This document shows, piece by piece, positions 21,878-29,344 of a stretch of DNA of 31,415 nucleotides; position 1 is the first letter of the stretch, and each line of letters begins with the position of its first letter. Source of the stretch: CAJBIL01 sp044359525 (GTDB lineage Bacteria; Pseudomonadota; Gammaproteobacteria; Burkholderiales; Rhodocyclaceae). The notes below the pieces were generated by a model. It searched no databases. It worked only from the letters and a program-made list of their open reading frames with translations, and was not told where the DNA came from. The translations under genes and the position numbers were made by a program. The stretch is from the NCBI GenBank assembly GCA_044359525.1, contig JBIKLY010000034.1:1-31415 (forward strand), in the 5' to 3' direction.

Positions 21878-23395
21878 TTAGAAGAAGCCAAGCTTGTTCG
21901 GGCTATAGCTGACGAGGATGCACTTGGTCTGCTGATAATGATCGAGCATCACCTTGTGCGTCTCACGACCGATACCCGATTCCTTATAGCCACCGAAAGT
22001 CGCATGCGCCGGGTAAGCGTGATAACAGTTGGTCCACACCCGACCGGCCTTGATCCCGCGACCCATGCGATAAGCCGTATTGCCATCACGCGACCAGACA
22101 CCGGCGCCCAGACCATAGAGCGTATCGTTGGCAATCTCAAGCGCTTCGGCTTCCGTCTTGAAGGTCGTCACCGCAAGCACCGGCCCGAAGATTTCCTCCT
22201 GGAAAATGCGCATCTTGTTATGGCCCTTGAACAGCGTCGGCTGGATGTAATAACCATTGGCCAGATCGCCGCCCAGATGCGCCTGGTCGCCACCGATCAG
22301 GCACTCAGCTTCCTGCTTGCCCAGATCCAGATACGTCATGATCTTGGTCAGCTGCTCCTTCGAGCACTGCGCCCCCATCATCGTCTCGGTATCCAGCGGG
22401 CTACCCATCTTGATCGCCGCCACCCGGGCCAGAACCCGCGCCATGAACTTCTCATAGATCGACTCATGGATCAGCGCGCGCGACGGGCAGGTACACACCT
22501 CACCCGAATTGAACGCAAACAGAACGAGGCCTTCGATGGCCTTGTCGAAGAACGCATCATCCGCATCGGCCACATCGGCGAAGAAGATGTTGGGCGACTT
22601 GCCGCCGAGTTCCAGCGTCGCCGGAATCAGGTTGTTGGCGGCCGCCTGGGCGATCACCCGACCGGTCGTGGTTGAACCGGTGAAAGCGATCTTCGCGATG
22701 CGCGTGCTGGTGGCCAGCGGCATACCGGCTTCACGGCCAAAACCGTTCACGATGTTGAGCACACCCGGCGGCAGCAGATCGGCGATCAGCTCAGCCAGGA
22801 TCAGGATTGAAATCGGGGTGGATTCAGCCGGCTTGAGCACCACACAGTTACCGGCAACAATCGCCGGGGCCAGCTTCCAGGCCGCCATCAGGATCGGGAA
22901 GTTCCACGGAATGATCTGACCGACGACGCCGAGCGGCTCATGGAAGTGATAAGCGACCGTCGTCTCGTCGATATCGCTCATGCCGCCTTCCTGGGCGCGC
23001 ATGCAACCGGCGAAATAACGGAAGTGGTCGATCGACAGTGGGATGTCGGCGTTCAGCGTTTCGCGGATCGCCTTGCCGTTATCGACGGTTTCGGCGTAGG
23101 CCAGAACTTCCAGGTTGGCTTCCAGGCGATCGGCGATCTTCAGCAGGATATTGGCGCGCGTGGCCGGGGCGGTTTTGCCCCAGCTGTCGGCGGCGGCATG
23201 GGCGGCGTCGAGCGCGAGCTCGACGTCTGCCGCGCTTGAGCGGGCGGCTTGTGTATAGACCTTGCCGGAAATCGGCGTAATAACGTCAAAGTACTCACCC
23301 TTGACCGGGGCAAGCCATTTGCCGCCGATGAAGTTGTTGTATTGGGCTTTGTATTGAATCTTGGCGCCGGCTTCGCCGGGGGCTGCGTAAATCAT
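21878..23395 (-). CDS. exaC: NAD-dependent aldehyde dehydrogenase, ExaC/AcoD type
   Basis: A 505-residue cytoplasmic enzyme oxidising acetaldehyde and other aldehydes to acids. Visible: NAD site GVVGQIIPWNFP and GSTTTGRVI, general base Glu262 in LELGGKSP, nucleophile Cys301 in SGEVCTCPSR (with a second Cys303, typical for this subgroup), and the C-terminal GGYKESGIGRETHK. ATG at 23393-23395 is chosen because GGAG precedes it and the family starts here; upstream in-frame codons cross the sigma-54 promoter. It would remove the aldehyde made by the PQQ alcohol dehydrogenase. It is divergent from activator 2. Confidence 0.95.
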   Translation of the reverse strand: MIYAAPGEAGAKIQYKAQYNNFIGGKWLAPVKGEYFDVITPISGKVYTQAARSSAADVELALDAAHAAADSWGKTAPATRANILLKIADRLEANLEVLAYAETVDNGKAIRETLNADIPLSIDHFRYFAGCMRAQEGGMSDIDETTVAYHFHEPLGVVGQIIPWNFPILMAAWKLAPAIVAGNCVVLKPAESTPISILILAELIADLLPPGVLNIVNGFGREAGMPLATSTRIAKIAFTGSTTTGRVIAQAAANNLIPATLELGGKSPNIFFADVADADDAFFDKAIEGLVLFAFNSGEVCTCPSRALIHESIYEKFMARVLARVAAIKMGSPLDTETMMGAQCSKEQLTKIMTYLDLGKQEAECLIGGDQAHLGGDLANGYYIQPTLFKGHNKMRIFQEEIFGPVLAVTTFKTEAEALEIANDTLYGLGAGVWSRDGNTAYRMGRGIKAGRVWTNCYHAYPAHATFGGYKESGIGRETHKVMLDHYQQTKCILVSYSPNKLGFF

Positions 23396-23711
23396 CAAAT
23401 TTTCTCCAGGGGTTACACCGCTTGATACGGCGCTGTCAGCTGTAACGCATCTGGCGTGCCAGCTGGCAAAATCAGGTTGTTTCTGGATGCTGTTTGATGA
23501 TGAAAGCTCCACCTTCTCATTGGGTTATAGAATGTGCTGCGTCTCTGCCCGATCTTGTGAGGTGCCCGCTGTTCCACCTCGTGATGTTTTAAAACTGAAC
23601 AGGTGCTACAAGGCGTAACGCATCGCGTTGCACCGAGCCGCACCGATCCCTGACGGCATCACGTACCGGCGGGTTCTCTTGTTCGGGCATGATTCCTGCG
23701 ACATATTTCGG
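23396..23711. other. Divergent control region of exaC and activator 2
   Basis: 316 bases without a gene. Contents: sigma-54 promoter for exaC (23446-23461), inverted repeat GAGGTG/CACCTC (23559-23564 and 23575-23580), AACGC-ATC-GCGTT (23618-23630), and the 10-mer GTAACGCATC present twice (23442-23451, 23615-23624). These may be activator sites; none can be assigned firmly. Confidence 0.55.
23446..23461 (-). promoter_or_regulatory. Sigma-54 (-24/-12) promoter of exaC
   Basis: On the minus strand TGGCACGCCAGATGCG carries a perfect -24 element TGGCACG and, after exact GG-N10-GC spacing, ATGC in place of the TTGC consensus. Transcription would start near 23435, giving a leader of about 40 bases before exaC. 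Confidence 0.75.
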
Positions 23712-25595
23712 ATGAATCCTGTCAGCCCTCCCGACCCTTCTCTCGAGGCAATCGAACGCTCGTGGGAACGCAGTGCCGGGCATGGCCTTTCTGCCGGCTT
23801 GCCGGTGATTGACGCGGTGGCCTCGCCGGGCGAGCTGTCCGAGCGGCTGGAAAGCAACGAGCGTCTGATTGCCTATGCCCAACCGGTGATCGAGCATTTG
23901 TACCAGCAGATCTCACGATCCTCATCGATGGTTCTTCTTGCCGACAACGGCGGCATGATTCTGCGTGCGGTGGGTGATAGTGATTTTGTAAGCCGTGCCG
24001 CGAGGATATCGCTTGTCCCGGGCGCCATCTGGTCAGAGTCCTGCGTCGGAACCAATGCGATCGGTACGGCGCTGCATGAGCAGCAGCCGGTGGCCGTTTT
24101 TGGTCAGCAGCATTTCCTTGAGCGCAATCGATTTCTGACCTGCGTCGCAACGCCGATTCTCGCCCCCAGCGGCGGGATTCTTGGAATTCTCGATATCTCC
24201 AGTGATGCTTCGGTCACTCAGTCGCATGCGCAGGCATTGCTGCAGACGACGGTGGAAATGATCGAAAACAGGCTGATTGCTGCGATTGCCACAGGTGCGC
24301 TGGTACTTCATTTTCACCCGGCGGTCGAGATGCTCGATACCCCGCTGGAAGGATTGGCTGTCTTCAGCGAAGATGGGGTGCTGCTTTCCTGCAATCGGCG
24401 CGCAACGGCGCTGCTTGGACTGAAGGCGGGTCAGCCCGGTGATTACAGCTATCGTTTTGAGCAGTTGTTCACCATGTCGTGGGCGAGTATGTTCGAGCAT
24501 GCAGCACGCTCTATTACTCAAGCGGTCAAATTGCGCACCAGTGGTGGTCGTGTCGTGTCTGCTGCAAGCAATTTGCGCGCATCAAAGGGCAGGAATGCGC
24601 CGTCATCGCCTGGGGCGAAGTCCGGTTCCAGGCAGCGGTCGGTGAGTAACTCGCCTCTGATTACGCGTACCCTGGCTGCGCTCGACTCTGGCGATGCGCG
24701 TATGGCGGATGCGGTGCGTCGCGCGCAGCGCATTGCGGAACACGACATACCGCTGCTCATTCAAGGCGAAACCGGAACTGGTAAAGAGGTTTTTGCCCAA
24801 GCCTTTCATTCCACCGGGCGCCGTCGTCAGGGGCCGTTTGTGGCGATCAACTGTGCTGCCATTCCGTCTGGTCTGATTGAGGCAGAGCTGTTTGGCTATG
24901 TTGCCGGTGCCTACACTGGGGCCCGCGCTCAAGGGGGGCGTGGCAAGTTGCGCGAGGCTGACGGGGGGACCTTGTTTCTCGATGAAATCGGCGACATGCC
25001 ACTCAATCTGCAGGCTGTGCTGCTGCGTGTGCTTGAAACGCGCAGGGTGGCGCCACTTGGTGGCGGTCCGGAGGAAAGCGTCGATATCGGGTTGGTTTGT
25101 GCCAGCCACCACCCGCTGCGTGAACTAATGGCGCTTGGAACTTTTCGCTCAGATTTGTTCTTCCGTCTGTCCGGCATGACTGTTTCTCTGCCGGCATTGC
25201 GTGAGCGCAGTGATTTTGCTGTGCTGGTACGGGCGTTGCTGGATGAAGAAAGTACCGGTGCGGGAGTGACGCTTTCTGCCGAGGCACTGAGTATTCTGAA
25301 ATGCCATCCATGGCCAGGTAATCTAAGGCAGTTGCGTAATGCGTTGCGACTGGCAATAGCGATGATGGGCGATGATGGAAGCCAGCTGCGACCGGAGCAT
25401 CTGCCGCAGGAGATCCTTGATGAAATTTCGGGCTCATCCGCGCCATCGGCGGAAAGCCTCGGTTTGCGGGCCGCAGAGATTCGCATGGTGCAGGAGGCGG
25501 TGGCTCGGCACGACGGAAATGTCTCGGCAGCCGCCAGAGAGCTGCGCATAACGCGGACCACCTTGTACCGGAAATTGAAGTTGGGAAAAGCGTAA
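23712..25595 (+). CDS. AcoR-like sigma-54-dependent activator 2
   Basis: A 627-residue paralogue of activator 1. Order: RSWERS segment near 16-21, GAF-type domain (~65-190), short PAS-like part (~205-260), low-complexity linker (~280-315), AAA+ domain with Walker A GETGTGKE (352-359), sigma-54 loop GAYTGA (399-404) and Walker B LFLDEIGD, and C-terminal Fis-type helix-turn-helix (NVSAAARELRITRTTLYRKL). Loop Phe is replaced by Tyr, a change tolerated in some family members. ATG 23712 fits homologous N-termini; an in-frame codon at 23628 is an alternative. It is divergent from exaC and probably activates it. Confidence 0.9.
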   Translation: MNPVSPPDPSLEAIERSWERSAGHGLSAGLPVIDAVASPGELSERLESNERLIAYAQPVIEHLYQQISRSSSMVLLADNGGMILRAVGDSDFVSRAARISLVPGAIWSESCVGTNAIGTALHEQQPVAVFGQQHFLERNRFLTCVATPILAPSGGILGILDISSDASVTQSHAQALLQTTVEMIENRLIAAIATGALVLHFHPAVEMLDTPLEGLAVFSEDGVLLSCNRRATALLGLKAGQPGDYSYRFEQLFTMSWASMFEHAARSITQAVKLRTSGGRVVSAASNLRASKGRNAPSSPGAKSGSRQRSVSNSPLITRTLAALDSGDARMADAVRRAQRIAEHDIPLLIQGETGTGKEVFAQAFHSTGRRRQGPFVAINCAAIPSGLIEAELFGYVAGAYTGARAQGGRGKLREADGGTLFLDEIGDMPLNLQAVLLRVLETRRVAPLGGGPEESVDIGLVCASHHPLRELMALGTFRSDLFFRLSGMTVSLPALRERSDFAVLVRALLDEESTGAGVTLSAEALSILKCHPWPGNLRQLRNALRLAIAMMGDDGSQLRPEHLPQEILDEISGSSAPSAESLGLRAAEIRMVQEAVARHDGNVSAAARELRITRTTLYRKLKLGKA

Positions 25596-25675
25596 GCGCA
25601 GCCACACTGGCGCCGGGAAATTCTGTGCGCTGTTGATGGGCGCCGGCGAGATTTTCCGGGCCGGCGTATCGATGT

Positions 25676-25691
25676 TGGCGGGACATTTGCT
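25676..25691 (+). promoter_or_regulatory. Possible sigma-54 promoter of the small cytochrome c
   Basis: TGGCGGGACATTTGCT has GG-N10-GC spacing, TGGC at -24 and TTGC at -12, but GGG in place of ACG. It lies about 86 bases before the cytochrome start and directly downstream of activator 2. Confidence 0.5.
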
Positions 25692-25777
25692 TTGCTTTTG
25701 GTGGTGCCGGATAATGTCTCGGAATGAATGGCACTCAAGTTTCAAGAACTAATTTTTCTCAACCGGAGACTCTTGTC

Positions 25778-26158
25778 ATGATGCATCGAACCCTACTGGC
25801 GGGCCTGACCGCCGCTCTTCTGCTAACGTCTGTTACGGCCATGGCCGATCCGGCTAACGATGAAAAGGTCAAAAAAATCGCCGGTAACGCAGGTTGTTTT
25901 ACCTGTCACTCACTAAAACACCAGGAAGCAAAGGATGGCAAGAAGCCGATTGGTCCAGCCTGGGAAGATGTTGCTGCACAGTACAAGGGCAAGCCTGGTG
26001 CTGCCGAGTTTTTGACACGTGTCGTGCTGGAAGGCTCCAATCCGTACTCCAGCCACTGGAATAAAAAGGTTTCCGGCATCGCCATGCCGCCTAACGCGGT
26101 TGCCATTACCGAAGGTGATGCCCGTCAGGTGGTGTTCTGGATTCTTTCACTCAAGTAA
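25778..26158 (+). CDS. Small secreted cytochrome c (class I)
   Basis: A 126-residue monohaem cytochrome with a signal peptide (1-23, ending TAMA), haem site CFTCH (Cys40, Cys43, His44) and probable Met ligand in GIAMPPN. The mature length (~103) and pattern fit small c-type electron carriers of the c8/c551 kind. CCGGAGAC precedes ATG 25778; ATG 25781 is also possible. It may carry electrons from PedF or the alcohol dehydrogenase to a terminal oxidase or nitrate-respiration enzymes. It lies alone between activator 2 and a strong terminator. Confidence 0.85.
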   Translation: MMHRTLLAGLTAALLLTSVTAMADPANDEKVKKIAGNAGCFTCHSLKHQEAKDGKKPIGPAWEDVAAQYKGKPGAAEFLTRVVLEGSNPYSSHWNKKVSGIAMPPNAVAITEGDARQVVFWILSLK

Positions 26159-26178
26159 GCTGACGTTCAGAAAAGAAA

Positions 26179-26205
26179 AAGCCGGATTTGAGTCCGGCTT
26201 TTTTT
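26179..26205. terminator. Bidirectional Rho-independent terminator
   Basis: AAGCCGGA (26179-26186) pairs perfectly with TCCGGCTT (26193-26200), with T-run to 26205 on the plus strand and an A-rich stretch (26171-26180) that serves as T-run on the minus strand. It ends the cytochrome gene and the convergent kinase operon. Confidence 0.9.
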
Positions 26206-26266
26206 GTGATCAAGCGCGAGATGAAAAGTGTCGTCAAGCGCTGGCCGGGTAGGCTGCAGACTGCGG

Positions 26267-27121
26267 CTACTCGACGTAAAAACCCACGCCCAACATTGTT
26301 TTGTCCACGCGCCGGATAAAGCTGCGTTTCTTTTCTATGGCGTTGGTTACCGGATTGCGCCAAACGTAGTCGACTGTGCCTTCGCCCCTGGTTTTTGCGA
26401 GCTTGATCATGTCTTCAACCAGGGCGTGCCCTTCGACGTCGTGCAGTTCGCTGGCGTTGGTTCCAGTCCACTTCGGGTTCGCGCCGTGGGCTTCGAATTT
26501 GCCGTCATCGAGGTTGACCGCAAAAACGTAGAGATCATCACGTACGAACGATCCCTTGGGGTTGTTGAAGCTGTTGGCAGCCATCGCCGGCCCTTGTTTC
26601 TTGACCAGTGCCACAGCGGTGTCCAGCATCTTCCTGGCATCGTCGGCGGTGGCGCGTGGTGCATAGTAACCAACTCCCAGGATGTAGTCGCCATGGCGAA
26701 ACAGCCAGGCAAATTTGGGTTCGACATGATTGGTTTTGCGATTCAGCCAGACGTAATTGATACGGGCTTCATTTTGTTTTTCGGTGACAGCAATCATTTC
26801 ACGGAAAAGTGGTTTGCCTGCGGCATCGACACTGTCAAGCACTTTCATCCCGACCAGTGAGTCGGGTGCTGCACCGTTCGCGAGGTAAGTGCCCTGCCGA
26901 TCAATTACATAGACGTAAAGATCTTTCTTTACGAAGGGCCCTTTGGTGTCGCTGAATGCACTTAGCGCTTTTTCTGGTGGGTTACTCTGGATGAATTTTA
27001 CCGCTTGGTCAAAGAGCACCCGCGCTTCGCGTGGGGTGGCCCGCTCTGCGGCGATGACCGGCAAGCCCAGGGTAAGCATGAGCAGGCCTGCCAGCGTCGC
27101 GATCAGGGTATTTCTTTTCAT
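26267..27121 (-). CDS. Secreted tandem Cache-domain protein
   Basis: A 284-residue protein with a signal peptide (to about residue 25, GLPVIAAE) and two similar Cache domains in tandem (~30-150 and ~155-284). Each repeat has the pattern F.D.KGPFVKKDLYVYVID...G..LVGMK, then a YVW..N..T segment and GDYILGVGYY/KTMLGVGFY. There is no membrane span after the signal peptide, so it is a free periplasmic ligand-binding protein. AAGGAGA precedes the ATG at 27119-27121. It follows the response regulator by 30 bases, so it is co-transcribed with the kinase pair and may be its sensing partner. Confidence 0.85.
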   Translation of the reverse strand: MKRNTLIATLAGLLMLTLGLPVIAAERATPREARVLFDQAVKFIQSNPPEKALSAFSDTKGPFVKKDLYVYVIDRQGTYLANGAAPDSLVGMKVLDSVDAAGKPLFREMIAVTEKQNEARINYVWLNRKTNHVEPKFAWLFRHGDYILGVGYYAPRATADDARKMLDTAVALVKKQGPAMAANSFNNPKGSFVRDDLYVFAVNLDDGKFEAHGANPKWTGTNASELHDVEGHALVEDMIKLAKTRGEGTVDYVWRNPVTNAIEKKRSFIRRVDKTMLGVGFYVE

Positions 27122-27151
27122 CAAAAGTCTCCTTGGGGAAATGGGGAGTAT

Positions 27152-27799
27152 TCAGGAATGCACAGTGTAGTTCATGTCCACCAGGCCGTGGCGGGCGGCC
27201 AGATGAAGCAATTTGAAATCGCTTTCAACATTCAGCTTTTGCCGGATCAGTGACAGGTAATTGAGCACCGTTTTCGGACTAAGTTGCATTGAATTTGCGA
27301 TCTCGCCGGCGGATTCACCATGCACCAGCATGCGCAGCACTTCAAATTCCCGGGGCGTGAGGTGCTTGAATGCCGTCTCGCCGTCGACCGCTTCGTTTGC
27401 AAGAACTTGCGCAATTTCCGGCGAGAATACGCGCTTGCCGGCGGCAATGCGTCGTATGCCATCGATGACATCATCCGGCTCGCAGTGTTTTGTCAGGTAG
27501 CCAAGCGCACCGCTACGCAGCGCCTGGGTGACGTGGCCGGCATCCTCATGCATTGAAAGAACGAGAATTTTCAGTTCCGGGCGACGCGCCAGCATGCCGC
27601 GAATTGCCTCGATGCCGCTGCTGCCCTTGAGGCTGAGGTCAACCAGTGCCACATCGGGAGTGGTGCGCAGGACCAGCGCGTTGGCTTCATCAGCCCGGGC
27701 CGCTTCGCCGACCACTTGCATGCCCGGCTCGGCATCAAGCAGGCGGCGATAGCCGGTTCTTACGACAGCGTGATCGTCGATCAGGATGATGCGAATCAT
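27152..27799 (-). CDS. NarL/LuxR-family response regulator
   Basis: A 215-residue regulator: receiver domain (1-120) with acidic pair Asp8-Asp9 and phospho-acceptor Asp54 (VALVDLSL), then a LuxR-type helix-turn-helix (~145-205, LTPREFEVLRMLVHGESAGEIANSMQLS...). It overlaps the kinase stop by four bases (ATGA). Similar regulators control PQQ dehydrogenases: ExaE/ErbR in Pseudomonas and MoxX/MxaB in methylotrophs. It is divergent from exaA, so it is the likely activator of that gene. Confidence 0.92.
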   Translation of the reverse strand: MIRIILIDDHAVVRTGYRRLLDAEPGMQVVGEAARADEANALVLRTTPDVALVDLSLKGSSGIEAIRGMLARRPELKILVLSMHEDAGHVTQALRSGALGYLTKHCEPDDVIDGIRRIAAGKRVFSPEIAQVLANEAVDGETAFKHLTPREFEVLRMLVHGESAGEIANSMQLSPKTVLNYLSLIRQKLNVESDFKLLHLAARHGLVDMNYTVHS

Positions 27800-29109
27800 G
27801 AATCCTCCAATTGTTCCGGTGTTTCGGTTAGCGGCAGGCTGATCTGCAGATACAGGCCGTTTTCTGGGCCTGGCCCGATTTCCAGACGACCGTCCACCAT
27901 GTCTAATCTTTCTTCGATGCCCAGCAGACCGCTGCGGCGCGCCGATCCATCCGGCGACAAGCCGCGGCCGTCATCTTCAATGCGAAGTATTAGCGCATTG
28001 GCATTCACTTCGATGCTGACCCGACAATGCCTTGCACCACTGTGCCGGACGACGTTGGTCAAGGCCTCCTGTGCTACGCGATAAAGCACCAGTCCCGCAT
28101 CCTCGCCGAGCTGCGGTAGGTCTGTCGGCATTTTCAGACTGAAATGAATTCCAGACTCACGTTGCTGCCAGCTGGCCAGTAGTTCACGCAACGCGCTGGC
28201 CAGGCCCAGTGCATCAAGACCATGCGGACGCAGACTCTTGAGCATGGCGCGTAACTGCTCGCTGCTGGTGCGTACGTCACGCCGCAGATCCTGTGCGCAT
28301 TCCGTAAGCTCCCGGGCATCAAGTTGCTCGGCATTGCGTTCGAGGTAAGCCGCAGTGACGCCGATTGCGGTCAGTGTCTGCCCCATTTCATCGTGCAAGT
28401 CTCTGGATAACGCCCTTCGTTCGTCTTCCTGCACCCGGATCAGCTGGCGGGAGAGCTGCCGCTGGGCTGCCTGCGAGCTGGCCAGCGCGGCAGCGAGATC
28501 GTTGATCGCACCAGCGACCTGCTTGAATTCGCGCAGTGCAAAAACGGGGAGCGCGGCATCTTTCTCTCCCCTCGCCAGGCGTTGCAGGCCGGTTTCAAGT
28601 TCACGGAATGGCGCTAGTGCGCGCTCTGCAGACCACCAGGCGACGAGTAGGGTTGCTCCAGAAAAGAGCAGCAGGGTGATGCAAAGACGAACAGTGTCGC
28701 TGAGGCGCTCCTCGATTTCCGATGCGGGGTTGGGTGCGATGCGCAGGGTTTGCTCGCCGAGACGGAGCAACTGGCCGGCGCCACTGGCGGGTTCGACGCC
28801 GAGCAGGCGAGCCAGCTGGCTGGTGGCTGCGTTGTCGCGTGTGAGTGGCGGAGCGTCGTCGATGCTGATCGTCAAATGGCGCAGAGGTGTGTCTTGCAGG
28901 ATTGTCTGCAAACGGGCAGCAGCTGCGGCGGGCGGCAAATCGTGTTCGATTCGTCCGCTCTCGAGTAGCACCTCGACCAGTTGCTCTGAAGCATTGAGTT
29001 CGGCACTGACGTCGCTGCGCAGGGAGTAGAGATTGATCAGAACGGTAAGCAGCAGTAGCCCCAGCAGTAATGCTGCAAGGTAACCAACCAGCCGTCGTCT
29101 GAGATCCAT
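27796..29109 (-). CDS. Membrane sensor histidine kinase, MoxY-like
   Basis: A 437-residue kinase. First membrane span at ~8-28, periplasmic part to ~140, second span ~142-160, HAMP-like linker, then the HisKA_3 dimerisation helix with phospho-acceptor His239 (RALSRDLHDEMGQ) and a HATPase domain (ALTNVVRHSG, DDGRGL, GLLGIEERL). The N-terminal layout resembles MoxY/LapD-type input domains of kinases that regulate methanol and alcohol dehydrogenases. Start chosen at the ATG 29107-29109 immediately before the first span; longer in-frame forms would cover the exaA promoter region. First gene of the kinase-regulator-Cache operon. Confidence 0.88.
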   Translation of the reverse strand: MDLRRRLVGYLAALLLGLLLLTVLINLYSLRSDVSAELNASEQLVEVLLESGRIEHDLPPAAAAARLQTILQDTPLRHLTISIDDAPPLTRDNAATSQLARLLGVEPASGAGQLLRLGEQTLRIAPNPASEIEERLSDTVRLCITLLLFSGATLLVAWWSAERALAPFRELETGLQRLARGEKDAALPVFALREFKQVAGAINDLAAALASSQAAQRQLSRQLIRVQEDERRALSRDLHDEMGQTLTAIGVTAAYLERNAEQLDARELTECAQDLRRDVRTSSEQLRAMLKSLRPHGLDALGLASALRELLASWQQRESGIHFSLKMPTDLPQLGEDAGLVLYRVAQEALTNVVRHSGARHCRVSIEVNANALILRIEDDGRGLSPDGSARRSGLLGIEERLDMVDGRLEIGPGPENGLYLQISLPLTETPEQLEDS

Positions 29110-29344
29110 CGCTTGCCTTATGTTTAAACAGCGGGAGGGTGCAGCAGGTTTCGTACCAGGCCGGGGTGTGACGATGATGGCAATGGCATTGATGCGGGTG
29201 CTGGGCATTTCTCCCGGTTTGGCGGTGACGCACTCCCGAGACTGGCTGTAGAGCCGGTCCCATACTCCGCTGGCCGGTCGGGGCGTATGGCCTGGCCAGG
29301 GTATCGGGAACATAACGACGCTAATTACAGGAGACGTAAAAACA
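29110..29344. promoter_or_regulatory. Divergent promoter region of exaA and the kinase operon
   Basis: 235 bases between the two starts. It holds the perfect 10-bp palindrome CCTGGCCAGG (29291-29300), about 45 bases before exaA, and the ACAGGAGAC ribosome binding site (29328-29336). I found no GG-N10-GC sigma-54 site, in contrast to pedF and exaC, so exaA is probably under the LuxR-type regulator. Confidence 0.5.

Noticed and set aside
29110..29344. Sigma-54 promoter for exaA
   Set aside because: Several TGG triplets were checked by eye; none has GC at the required 10-base spacing.
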